A stretch of 64,000 nt of DNA from the NCBI GenBank assembly GCA_002077065.1, contig NAJO01000002.1, forward strand, positions 682,001 through 746,000. Reading direction: 5' to 3'. A program made the position numbers and the translations under genes. Shown piece after piece: positions 20,179-30,516 of this stretch. The stretch is from Cryoendolithus antarcticus (taxonomy: Eukaryota > Ascomycota > Dothideomycetes > Cladosporiales > Cladosporiaceae). The notes beneath the pieces are model-generated. The model worked only from the letters and a program-made list of their open reading frames with translations, did no database searches and was not told where the DNA came from. How positions within the stretch are numbered: the first letter of the stretch is position 1; each line of letters starts with the position of its first letter.

Positions 20179-21598
20179 ATGGTAGCCCAACATGGCGACG
20201 AGCATGATATCCCCGACGAGCACAAAGTCAATCGGTAAGTCCTTGACGAACTGCTCGCTCCCGAAGAAATTACATCGATGGTATCGACGCAGACTAACGT
20301 ATCTTAGCACTGGAGCATGGCTCCCAGCGGACAACCGCATCCACCGCGCCTGGCTCGATCGACAAATCGATCATGCGGCCAAGAACCCCAAAAAGCTCTC
20401 TGCATCTCTTGAGTCGTTCAAACGGTTTATCGAAGGCACACCCAGGATCCGCATGCTGTTCACCGCCATGTTCGACGAGGTGCCTCAGCGTCACCCCTAC
20501 TCGAAGGATCCGACCGGCGTTTCGCAAATCCGCGACTACCACCACATGCTCGAGGTCCTGAACCACACTTTCACGACTGCACCTCACTGGACAGACGCAG
20601 CTGCGAATGTTGGCATGGTTGGTGTGCCGATGTGTGCCATCTTCGACTATCCCATGGGAACCGCCAGCGGACATGCCGCGTTTCTGGATCCGGAAGTGAA
20701 TGTTCATCTGAAGAAAATCCTCAACGAGTGGGGCAAATTTTTGTGCTCGCCCCAGTCCGCTGAGGTTCTGGGTGACCATACGCAAGGCTGGTTCGGACCG
20801 ACGGGCATGAAAGATATCATGGAGGTCGCCAACGGTCCGTACAAGACGAACCACAAGTTCGCCGACTTCTTCGAGTGTGATGCCACAAAGAAGCACTTCG
20901 CCTACACGTCGTGGGACAACTACTTTACACGTCACTTCAAAGAAGCCGTCCGACCCATCGCAGAACCCGAGAACGACAACATCATAGCCAACGCCTGCGA
21001 ATCCAAGACCTTCGCCGTGAAATACAACGCCGAGCTCCGCGCCAAGTTCTGGATCAAAGGCCAGCCATACTCAATCAAGGATATGCTCGCCAACGACCCT
21101 CTAGCAGACCAATTCGCGCACGCCACAGTGTACCAGGCTTTCCTGTCCGCACTGTCCTACCACCGCTGGCACGCGCCCGTCTCAGGCACGATCAAGAAAG
21201 CCTTCGTCCAAGACGGCACCTACTTCTCCGAGCCGCTCTTCGAAGGGCTGGGCCAGGTCGGCGCCACGGACATTGATGCCGCTGGTATCTCGGTCGGCCA
21301 GGGCTACCTTTCTGCCCTCGCTACGCGGGCAGTGATCTTTATCGAAGCTGATAATCCCGCGATTGGCCTCATGGCGTTCATCGGTATTGGTATGGACGAG
21401 GTCAGTACCTGCGAAATCACTGTGAAGGAGGGCGAGCACGTGAAGAAGGGTCAGGAGACGGGCATGTTCCATTTCGGAGGTAGCTCGCACTGCTTGTTGT
21501 TCCGAAAGGACGTCAGGATCGAGGACTTCCCGAAGACAGGGCAGGATCACAATGTGCCTGTGCGAGGCAAGTTGGCGACTGTATCGCCGAAGAAGTGA
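20179..21598 (+). CDS. Phosphatidylserine decarboxylase-like enzyme (PsiD-like)
   Basis: Pyruvoyl-dependent decarboxylase family with the PSD-associated N-terminal domain. Exon 1 (20179-20234) encodes MVAQHGDEHDIPDEHKVN and joins exon 2 (20308-21598) at R-TGAWLPADNRIHRAWL; the protein is 448 residues. The N-terminal domain shows DNYFTRHFKEAVRPIAEPEN. The catalytic part shows YHRWHAPVSGTIKKAFVQDG and ends with FHFGGSSHCLLF. In this family the chain is self-cleaved within the G-S-S/T motif, making the small pyruvoyl subunit start at the serine. It lacks the membrane segment and mitochondrial presequence of housekeeping PSD. This makes it closer in layout to soluble relatives such as the tryptophan decarboxylase PsiD. 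Its substrate could be an aromatic amino acid or phosphatidylserine, and I cannot tell which. Confidence 0.88.
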
Positions 21599-21925
21599 GG
21601 TTTCACGAAGGCAGCACTAGATGGGTGGGATGCTATTGGGTAGATCGGCCAAAAGTCTGCTGTATGCTCAAGCGCGAGACCTAGCGTGTGTCTCAAAAAG
21701 GTGACGTGAAAGGGCAAGATGGTGTTTGAATGTGTTTTCATACCAAATGCCAGATTGAATTAGCGCCTCCCTCAGCCAAGCCCGACTCAATCCATCAGGA
21801 GAGTCAAGTCCGGCGAACGCCTTGCTTGCAGTCATCCTTGACTGTCCGCCCAATGCACCAGCTAGTATCGTGTCATGTAGTCTACTCTGTCTCGATTCCG
21901 TTCTTTCTCAAACGCGCCGCTGACT
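21599..21925. other. Intergenic, convergent 3' flanks
   Basis: Short region between the stops of the decarboxylase (plus) and RPD3 (minus). Nothing recognised. Confidence 0.5.
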
Positions 21926-23913
21926 TCACACCGCCGGACCGCCTCCCACGTTATGCCTTCCACCCATCATCTCCGTCGTCGCCTCGCCTTCCACATCTTC
22001 CAACGTCCGCTCAATCATCCCCGCTTCGCGCTGCCGCGCAGCCTCATCGCTCATCTCGACGTCCGGTCCATTCGTGGAATTGGACGGGTTCGTACCTACA
22101 GGCGCCAGGGAGGCGAGTGGAGGAGACCTTTGACCGCCCATTTGCATCGGCGCCATGATCGAGACCCTCTTCGGAATGTCATCGACTTGCATGTCTTCTT
22201 CCTCATCGTCTGCGCCTGCGGAGGATTGGGAGGCAGTCTCGATCTTGGTGAGATTCGCGGCGTCATCGTCAGTGAGGCCCTTAGCCTTCACATTCACGCC
22301 AGTAGTACCATTAGTTTCCTCGCCATCTTCTAGCATCGTCTCATCCTCAGCCTCGCCGTTGAGGCTCCTCGTATCGTCCGCGGGTGTGCCAGCACCACTA
22401 ATGTCTGGCGGCGCGAAAGCGTTCTCGTAGTCTCGGATGCCAACTCGTCTTGACGCGCCGGGTTGTCGCTTCACGCCATTCGCTTCATTCAGCTCCTCAT
22501 CTTCAGACTCGCTCATCAGCTCGTCGTCGCGCTCAATCTCTTTGTCGTAAGTCCGCTGTGTGCGTCTCCGATCTTTGTTCGCTTCGTTGTCGGCGTCTTC
22601 GTCGTCCAATCTCGCCTCTGCTTCGTCGAGGGTCTCCTCCATACCCAGATCACCGCGAGGCACTTCTTGCATCTGTACTGAAGGCACTGCTTGTGTGCGA
22701 CGAAGGTTCTCAAAGACTGTCTGCTTGATGCGCTCGAGGTACTCAGGGCTGTTGGCGTTGTCCATGTTGCTTGGCTTGACATCGAGTTCGAAGTCAGGCG
22801 AGTAATACTCGTAGTAATCTGTGAAGGGCAGCTCGGGCTTCATGTCCACGCCCACGAGCTGACCAGTCTCGAATGCCCACGTGCGTGCTACATTCCGCAT
22901 GGTGTAGCCTCCACCTCCGAGCACGAGTGTAGGCATGTTAAAGGACTTGACGTAGTTGATGCAGTTGGCATGCCCGCGCATTGACAAGTTGAAGCAGCCT
23001 AGTCTGTCGCCTGAGAGGGAGTCGCCGCCACATTGCAGCACGATAGCTGTGGGTCTGTAGTTCTCCATGACAGCACCAATGATGGGTTCGAAGACGTTCT
23101 TGTAGGACTTATCGTCTATGCCGTCACGGAGAGGAAAGTTCACAGAGTGGTACTTGCCGTTGCTCACGCCGATGTCGCGGAGCTCACCAGTGCCAGGGAA
23201 GTACTCGCCGTACTTGTGGAAGGAGACAGTCATGACCCGGTCGGTGCTGTAGAACGCCTCTTCCACGCCGTCGCCGTGGTGGACGTCGATGTCGATGTAG
23301 AGTACACGCGGGTGGAAGCGGAGGAGCTCAATGATACCGAGTACGATGTCTAGACATGTTAGTGATGATCGCGCGACAAGGCGACAGGTCAATCCTCACC
23401 ATTGATGTAGCAGAAGCCGCTCGCCTCGGACTTCTTGGCGTGATGCAAGCCTCCCGCCCAATTTACAGCAACATCACATTTCCCACGGTTGAGCCTCGCA
23501 GCACCCTCCATGGAGCCCCCCGCGCTAATTCCACAGAACTCGAACAGGCCATCAAACACCGGACAATCATCTCCGACATTGAATTTGCCCTGCTCCTTGG
23601 CGAAGTTGTCCATGTTGTCTGGTGTCACGCGCTGTAAGAACTCGACATACTCGTCTGTGTGGAATTGCGACATCTCATGCTTGGAGGCAGGCTTGGCGCG
23701 GTAGATCTCGAGCTTCTTGTACAGGCCGTAGTTCATGATGAGCGAGTGGGCCATGCGTATGCGATGCGGCTTCATTGGGTGGCCGGCGTTGTATGCATAA
23801 TTACCGACATCGCTGTCGTAGAAGTAGGCGACTTTCTTGGGTTGGGAGGGTGCTGCGTTGACGCCCGCGCCAGCAGCATCCAGAGGAGCGTAATATTGGT
23901 GTGTGGTCGCCAT
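21926..23913 (-). CDS. RPD3: Class I histone deacetylase, RPD3/RpdA
   Basis: Zinc-dependent lysine deacetylase of the Rpd3L/Rpd3S (Sin3) corepressor complexes in the nucleus. Exons 23913-23400 and 23349-21926 give 645 residues; the 50-nt intron (GTGAGG...GTCTAG) lies in the codon for the Asp of CYIND. Catalytic elements are visible: [19 protein letters not shown] (active-site His pair), [16 protein letters not shown] (zinc Asp and His), [14 protein letters not shown] (zinc Asp) and [17 protein letters not shown] (catalytic Tyr). After about residue 390 there is a long, strongly acidic tail ([30 protein letters not shown]), as in filamentous-fungal RpdA, where such a tail is known to be needed for function. 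It is divergently arranged with RPN11. Confidence 0.97.
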
Positions 23914-24430
23914 GTTGGGCGGTCTCGTCTTTGGCGAAGTGACTGAGTGAAGTCGCGGATCACTCGGTGAGGAGGATTGTGGGTTTGCTGGAGGGTGGTG
24001 TCGCTGCTCACTTGGCGGGATCGTCTAGATGCGACACATGTTGATCGAGTAAGTAGTTGTCGTGGTGCAGGTGTTGTTGGGAATAGTTGTAGTATGTTCG
24101 GTGATTGGTGTGAGTTAGCTTTAGTCGGTTGTCTGGTCGTGAGAGCTTGAAGTTCATATGCCGCGGCGACATCATATCTGATCAAGATTAGATAAGATCT
24201 CTCGGCAAACCTGCCGCAATCATACTATGCAGCACCACATTCGTGTGCTCGCGTTGCCTTCAGCTGTCATTCATATCATCGACCTCATCACCACTTATAC
24301 CTTCTCACATAACCTGACACTTCACTCCAACCATCTCTTCCATCGGCTCCGTACTTGTCACCAATTCGATCGATCTCGACGCCCTCTACCGGCGAATACA
24401 CACAGGCGGAAGGAACGGTCACAGCGCATC
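23914..24430. promoter_or_regulatory. Shared divergent promoter of RPD3 and RPN11
   Basis: The 517 nt between the two ATGs must carry the promoters and 5' leaders of both genes. Long pyrimidine-rich stretches occur on the RPN11 side (24290-24345), typical of fungal core promoters. No clear Rpn4/PACE-type GGTGGCAAA element was seen by eye. Confidence 0.6.
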
Positions 24431-26480
24431 ATGGACCGATTATCGAGAATGTTGGCAGCGGCGCAGGGCATGGGAGGTGGCGGAGGAGGGCAGCAACAGG
24501 TAAGAACAACGTACATGAAGTGAAGTTGCCATCTGCGCACGAGATTGCATCTCAAGGCGAATCCTTGACGTTCCCTCCCGTCCTCGGGAGTATGACGGTC
24601 ACTCTGCGGTGCCGGATCTTGCACAGCATGGCCACGCCTCCCTGGCACCGTCACTCTCAAGATCAAGGATATGAAGCAGACCAAGAGAGTGATTCGCAGG
24701 ATCAGGCTGCCACTCCGAGACAGACACAAGAGAGCTCCATCTGTGCATGGACAGGCGTCCGATACAATGTGCCTATGACCCAGGCGCAGCTGAGGCACTA
24801 CCGCCTCTGCTATCTCGCCGGCCGGCCAACAGGGAAAGTTATCAAGCGCCGAGAGCAGCCCGGCAAAGTCTTCTTGGTGTCTTGCGAGTCGACAACATGT
24901 CCGCCTTGGTCTCGGGGTCCAATGATCACTGAAGCCGAGCGCTTCACTACCGTTTTAGACCTCCAGCCCACGATAGACCAGGGCAGTTTCCTCATGTCCT
25001 GGCAAGAAGTGGCGCACCGGGAGCCGCCGACGAGTGCCACGAGCGCTCGGAACGGGAGAAGCCCTCCAACGGCAGGCATTGGCAGGGTTCCACAAACTGG
25101 TTCCACTGCTCCACGCTCGCAGGTCCGGGACCGATCGAGAGACTCGTTCGTCGAGGAAGTACGAATAGTAGGAGACATGAGAGATGCCCTGGGCGCCCTT
25201 CGGGGTCTGAACGCGGACTTGGATGCCAGTGTAGACGCCCTGATGTCTCACTTTGAGCCAGAGCTGGACAATGAAGCGATGCCGGGCGCCGGACTTCTCT
25301 CGGGCAACCCACTGAGATATCGAGCTTCGCACTTGCGTCGTATTGGCGACGATCATAGAACCAGCTTGACGTCCAGAGTGCTGCGTGATGACCACAATGC
25401 ATGAACTGCGAATGCAATTTTCATAAGATCACATTGCTGACTGATGGTTTTGCAGGACGCCAACATCATAGACAACGCCGAGACCGTCTACATATCATCG
25501 CTCGCACTACTGAAGATGCTACGACACGGCAGGGCTGGTGTACCTATGGAAGTCATGGGTCTCATGCTCGGCGAGTTCGTGGACGACTACACAGTGCGAG
25601 TAGTGGATGTCTTCGCCATGCCACAATCCGGTACCGGTGTGTCAGTTGAGGCCGTTGATCCAGTCTTCCAAACAAAGATGATGGACATGCTACGGCAGAC
25701 GGGACGGCAAGTCTCGCGATTGAATCTCGATCAAGACTCATCACTGACAATAGCTTCAGACCCGAAACAGTCGTCGGCTGGTACCACTCCCATCCTGGTT
25801 TCGGCTGCTGGCTTTCGAGTGTCGATATAAACACTCAACAGTCCTTCGAGCAACTCACACCACGCGCCGTGGCCGTGGTCATAGATCCGATTCAATCCGT
25901 CAAGGGTAAAGTCGTCATCGATGCCTTCCGTCTCATCAACCCGCAGACCCTCATGCTCGGGCAAGAACCCCGGCAGACTACTTCAAACATCGGCCACCTC
26001 AACAAGCCGTCGATACAAGCTCTCATCCACGGATTGAATAGACACTACTACAGCATCGCCATCGGCTACCGAAAGACAGCATTAGAGGAGAATATGCTCA
26101 TGAATCTGCACAAGACGGTGTGGACCGAGGCGCTGACGATGCCCGACTTCGCAGCTGAGGGTGAGCGAAATCAGGCAAATCTTGAGAAGCTCGTGCATCT
26201 TGCGGAAGGCTACGAGAAGCGCGTCAAAGAGGAGACGGAGCTGACGAAAGAGCAACTCCGCACACGCTATGTTGGCAAAGTCGACCCGAAGAAGCACATC
26301 GAAGTCGTTGGCCAGGAGTTGATCGAGGACAACATTGTCGCTGTGGCACGGCAGATGATCGACAAGGAGGCATCGGTGCCCACACTCGGTCAAGGAGCGA
26401 AGGTTGGCGCGAGGCATGGGGGTGGTCGAGTGGAAGGGGAGGTCATGGAGGTCGATGGCGAGGGAGAAGAGCGCGGGTAG
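24431..26480 (+). CDS. RPN11: 26S proteasome deubiquitinase subunit RPN11
   Basis: JAMM/MPN+ metalloprotease of the proteasome lid that removes ubiquitin chains from substrates. Exons 24431-24499, 25456-25706 and 25760-26480 give 346 residues. Exon 1 encodes [20 protein letters not shown], typical of fungal Rpn11. Exon 2 continues with [20 protein letters not shown] and [16 protein letters not shown], holding the catalytic Glu. Exon 3 contains the JAMM signature [17 protein letters not shown]. Intron 1 is 956 nt, far longer than others in the window, and contains a separate open frame. Intron 2 (25707-25759) needs a GC donor (GCAAGT...TTCAG) to give the invariant [13 protein letters not shown]. 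The C-terminal part ([18 protein letters not shown]) is helical, as expected for lid assembly. Confidence 0.95.
24592..25404 (+). CDS. Open frame nested in the first RPN11 intron, function unknown
   Basis: Not recognised. The frame is open from before 24500 to the stop at 25404; the first ATG is at 24592, giving 270 residues. Composition looks coding: third codon positions are rich in G and C, Cys and Trp are used sparingly, and the C-terminal third forms a clear acidic amphipathic helix ([38 protein letters not shown]). The middle reads [20 protein letters not shown] and [19 protein letters not shown]. It lies wholly inside the 956-nt intron, on the same strand. It could be an intron-nested gene, an alternative 5' product, or decayed coding DNA that landed in the intron. 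No own promoter was identified. Confidence 0.4.
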   Translation: MTVTLRCRILHSMATPPWHRHSQDQGYEADQESDSQDQAATPRQTQESSICAWTGVRYNVPMTQAQLRHYRLCYLAGRPTGKVIKRREQPGKVFLVSCESTTCPPWSRGPMITEAERFTTVLDLQPTIDQGSFLMSWQEVAHREPPTSATSARNGRSPPTAGIGRVPQTGSTAPRSQVRDRSRDSFVEEVRIVGDMRDALGALRGLNADLDASVDALMSHFEPELDNEAMPGAGLLSGNPLRYRASHLRRIGDDHRTSLTSRVLRDDHNA

Positions 26481-27243
26481 GTGATCGTGACTCGAACTTA
26501 ACTTGCTCGGCCTGCGACTTCGGGGGAGGCGAGCCAGGACAGTGATGGGAATGACCAGAGTGTCAGAGGATGGAGTATTGGCAGCGACTGGTCGGTCAAC
26601 AGCCAGATGCAAATGGCGGATGGAAGCTCGCACGCCCTGAAGGACGAATTCGATGACTTGAAGTTGGTGCCTTCGTTTGGACCTCCAGCTGGCGACGAGG
26701 ATGCATGAGCCTAGCTTGCAAGGCCATCGGGTACGTCTTCCTGGGCTGGCACAAGCGCTGCGGCTTGTTCGGCAGATCAGACACTACGAAGGGCATAGCA
26801 GCACAATAGACGAGCGCCCTGGACCATCCGACAATGATGCTGGACATGGAGCGAGTTTCGATAGGCTTATAGATGTATGCTACGGTGACCATTGCTTGAC
26901 CATCTGCCTCGGAACGCTCGATCGTTGAAGGTCATGTCCCATTCATAGTTTCCATTGATCAAGTCACGAGGCGACGTGAAGGTGCATGTTCCACCGCGTC
27001 TCGGACATCATCTGTGCACGCGTGCGTGTCCCAGTCTCCCATGCAGAAGTCACGACAACCTACCGACGATCAGGGAGACAGATCTTGCCCGCTGGTTGTG
27101 CGTAGAGCTACACATAGATCGAAATCGCCTTGCAGCATACGGACCAGCGTTTACGATGGCCACAGCAGCAAGCTTAGGAGTACCGACACCCTCGACAATG
27201 GAGCGTCCGGCGAAGCGACGGCGGGCAGACGATGCAGCACAGA
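26481..27243. other. Intergenic downstream of RPN11
   Basis: No supportable gene. A plus-strand frame ending at 27311 (ERPAKRRRADDAAQ) has a nuclear-signal-like patch but overlaps the more coding-like minus-strand frame and was not called. Confidence 0.45.
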
Positions 27244-27741
27244 TCACGCCAGCACAAGGCCTCGCTCATCAGCGAGGACTCGCTGATGCTCGTGCCAGAG
27301 GTCGTTGCTGATGTTCGGATGCATCCGCGCGTAGTTCGCAATCATCGCACGAAGGGTTGTCTCGGGGACCTGAGCGACGATGACATCTTCTTGACCATAG
27401 CAAGGGTACGTGACAGGCTGGACGGAGTACGACACCGTAGTGTGGATTGCCGACATGCTGTGTATGCCAGGAGCTGAAGAGTGCTGTATATCGGGAGGCA
27501 TGCGTCTCGGGTCGTAAGAGTGGCTGGTAAGATGTTAAGCCTGCTGAAAAGCGGCCGCGTGATGCGCCATGTTCGATGATTGCAAGTGAGGCAAGTCATT
27601 CGTGAGCAAGAACTGCTGACCGTATTGCACCTGTGGACTTGATTCGTGCGGGATAACTTGCTGCCGCTGCCGTTTGTTCGGGGCTTTCAGGGCGGCATCA
27701 GAGGCCGGATCCGGTCGCTGCCTCCTGAGCGAGACCTCCAT
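27244..27741 (-). pseudogene. Small nuclear-type protein gene with in-frame TAA (doubtful)
   Basis: Two minus-strand segments in the same frame are separated by one TAA at 27540-27538. The first (ATG at 27741) encodes 68 residues with a basic patch (KAPNKRQRQQV) and Gln/His-rich sequence. The second encodes 11 more codons, then MPPDIQHSSAPGIHS, and ends with VPETTLRAMIANYARMHPNI. That last pattern (Pro, Thr-Leu-Arg, His-Pro) resembles short fungal proteins with a Sts1/Cut8-like motif, but only loosely. An intron from GTGCAATAC to GATATACAG would remove the stop in frame, though its donor is weak. It could be a small real gene with that intron, or a decayed copy. Confidence 0.35.
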
Positions 27742-29070
27742 CTTGAAATGACACCTGCGCCACCGTCTTCAGCTACTCGTCGTGCAGTGTTATTGGTATC
27801 GTAAGTCATTGGCATACGCGTACGAACAGAGGGACTGAAGTGTACAACGCGGTAGAACGTGCCTCATCGCGAATTCTCGTGTTTAGATTGCGACTCGCTC
27901 GCGAGAACTACCCGTCTGCCTTGTCCATCTTTATGAAGCTCATCGCAACAGTCGCAGGACCTTTCGTTGAGATCGATCAGGTAGGTGGAAAGCCGACGTA
28001 AGGTTGGAATCGAGCATAAATCTTACCTTTCCCGTTGCGGTCATTCATACGGGCCGCCGTTCTGTAAAGTGCCGATGAGTGCGCCTAGGATTTCCGATGA
28101 CACCGCAGCGGACAGTCGGCTCCTACAAAGTGCTGCAGATCTCACGGGGTATGTCGCCAAATGCACACTAATTAGTATTGTCGAGTACTTTCGGGCGTGA
28201 TCATAACAAGGTTGACGGGCGGCTACGGCCTGGGCCGCAGCCAATAGTATCGCGTCCTGCATCTTTAATCCTCCAAGATGAGACATTTTCAACTGCACCT
28301 CGTCTAGAACACAGCATAAATATACCATTCCTGGGATCCTCATGTGCGCCCATGGTCGACACTTCCATTGGTCAATAATATCCGATGAGACATGCCGGCA
28401 GTGATCCTCGCCCTGGCCCGCCCGACAGTAGGCGCCGCAGACCTGCGTGCATCACGGCGGCGACGACGAGCGGCAGCCCTATGAGCGCGTCAACTGATAC
28501 ACGCCAACATTCTGTGTTTGGCATGGAGCACGCGATCAGAATGTCCAGACCGTAGACGATGACCTTCATTGGCAAATGCATCGGTATGACTGTGAGATTA
28601 CTCACCCAGGCTCGTTTCAGCGCATATGAGTTCACTAGCAGGTCTGTCCACCCCCAGAACCACGCGTCCTAGCTCTACATTTGTGTAAATACTCAACGGC
28701 CATCGGTCGCTCCTGTCTCGCCATATCGCAGGTATCCTTCTCAACCACTTCCTTTTGCGCGTCGGCGGCCGATCCCGGGTCCATCTTTCACCTCACCGCG
28801 ACAATAAAGACGTAATCCCATTGTTCACTTCTGCTATACTACATTCATTGTTCACCGCGCTGGCCGCACCCTCACTACACTTCGAATCTCTGTCTTTCAT
28901 TGTCTGGATACTTCGGCATACACATTTACTAATCACTCCGCGACTACGCAATACCGAATACACCCCGCAGCGGGCATAGTGAATAGGCATCTGGTCTTTC
29001 TCATCACTTTCTAGCTGGCCAGTACACTTGCTTCACCACCACGACACCCACATCCTCCTCGACCATCGAC
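27742..29070. other. Gene-poor region upstream of the LPMO-like gene
   Basis: About 1.3 kb with no supportable gene. Frames at 28041-28343 and 28372-28635 (minus) lack motifs. The last 200 nt before 29071 are pyrimidine-rich on the plus strand and probably hold the core promoter. Confidence 0.5.
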
Positions 29071-30516
29071 ATGATGCCTTTCCGACTCCCAACAGCGTTG
29101 CGCAGCATGGCGCCATCACAGTCCACACGACTACTATCGACGATAGCGCTCAGCGCACTTTTAGCGTCGCCTGCACTTGCACACACATGGCTTGAAGAGA
29201 TGCAAGTCATCGGGCCAAACGGCACATACATCGGCGACCTTGGGTACTCGCGAGGGTACATGGCGAGGACAGATCCGGGCTTCAACGGCTACTCGACGAA
29301 GTGGCAATTACCAAGTCCGGACACCGACATCGGCCGAATACGCATCAACGAATCGATGTTCGCTTGTCATCCGGCTCAACGAACGGCCAACTACACTGAG
29401 GAATATCCTCAGCTAAACGTCGCTCCCGGCAGCTACGTGGCGATGAAGTATCTCGAAAATGGGCACGTTACACAGCCCTGGATACCTGCCGGCAAGCCAG
29501 ATCAATCCGGCACTGTCTGGGTGTTCGGCACTTACGACCCAAGCCCAGATGAGAAACTCACAGACGTCTTGGCTTGGACGTCCGACAGAACCGGTGGTAA
29601 GGGGAAGGGCTGGCTGATGGCCGCCCAAGCCTACGATGATGGCCGATGCCATCAGCTCAATCAGGCGCCGATCTCGATTAACCGACAGATCAGCTTCCCA
29701 AATCGTATTCCCGGTCAGCCAACTTCGCAGATCGAGCAGTGGTGCGAAACGGACTTGTACATACCAGATGACGCCCGCGTTGGCTCCACGCTGACAACAT
29801 ACTGGGTCTGGTCATGGGACACTGGCATGCGCACCGAAGGCGCGTTCTGCGGAAAGGACGAGTACTACACCACGTGCTCGGACTTCCAGGTCATCGACGG
29901 TGGCGACAGCTTGTCGAAGATCTCCGCGATGCCGATGATACACACTCTAGGTCAACAAGACCCACAGACGCAAGCGGTGCGTGACTATAAGTCAAGGACT
30001 GCGCTGACCGCCACGCCGACGGTCATCACCAACCAGAGTTGCACGTACGGTCCCTCGGATGTGACGACCAGCTCGTGGCCTGCAAGTCTGACGGTGATGA
30101 CTACGATGCCATTGTCGCTGCCTTCGCCTGCGGCTCCCGGACCGATGCCCACGTATCAAGCTGGTGCACCACAGGATGGTGGTCGATCAGGCGGCAATGG
30201 GAGCCAGCACGGTGGGAATGGGGCACGTCCGGGTCATGGCAACGCATTTCCCACTTCTGTACCAGCCAGCTCTGCAGCCACTAATTCACCACCTGCACCT
30301 AGCAGCCATGCACCAGCGAGCCCGACGACTCAGGCAGACATCGTGTCATTTGTCACGATAACAATTTACACCGACTCCAAGACTGCAGCACAGTCTTCTG
30401 CGTCTTCCACTGCGACTATTTCCGCGGCCATGGCTGTCGTTAGTGACGGCGGCGTGATCAGCGAGATGGATCAGAAGAAGCGTCGAAGACATGGCCGGGA
30501 TCTGTTCGGTCAATAA
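29071..30516 (+). CDS. Secreted LPMO-like protein with N-terminal His (DUF7492-type)
   Basis: Intronless, 481 residues. The signal peptide ends LLASPALA, so the mature protein would begin HTWLEEMQVIGPNGTYIGD; an N-terminal His is the hallmark of copper-dependent lytic polysaccharide monooxygenases. A second conserved His lies in KYLENGHVTQPW (residue 132), about where the histidine brace partner is expected. Further landmarks are KGWLMAAQAYDDGRCHQLN, QWCETDLYIPDDARVG and TLTTYWVWSWDTGM, and several Cys that could pair. I recognise the family as the fungal DUF7492-like group. The copper-enzyme reading is my inference and no activity is known to me. After about residue 300 comes a Ser/Thr/Pro/Gly-rich tail ending in the basic KKRRRHGRDLFGQ, with no GPI signal. 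A second ATG at 29107 would also give a good signal peptide. Confidence 0.82.
   Translation: MMPFRLPTALRSMAPSQSTRLLSTIALSALLASPALAHTWLEEMQVIGPNGTYIGDLGYSRGYMARTDPGFNGYSTKWQLPSPDTDIGRIRINESMFACHPAQRTANYTEEYPQLNVAPGSYVAMKYLENGHVTQPWIPAGKPDQSGTVWVFGTYDPSPDEKLTDVLAWTSDRTGGKGKGWLMAAQAYDDGRCHQLNQAPISINRQISFPNRIPGQPTSQIEQWCETDLYIPDDARVGSTLTTYWVWSWDTGMRTEGAFCGKDEYYTTCSDFQVIDGGDSLSKISAMPMIHTLGQQDPQTQAVRDYKSRTALTATPTVITNQSCTYGPSDVTTSSWPASLTVMTTMPLSLPSPAAPGPMPTYQAGAPQDGGRSGGNGSQHGGNGARPGHGNAFPTSVPASSAATNSPPAPSSHAPASPTTQADIVSFVTITIYTDSKTAAQSSASSTATISAAMAVVSDGGVISEMDQKKRRRHGRDLFGQ

Noticed and set aside
24358..25417. Minus-strand frames of 120-146 codons opposite the RPN11 intron ORF
   Set aside because: Several short antisense frames in different phases, each weaker in codon pattern than the plus-strand frame.
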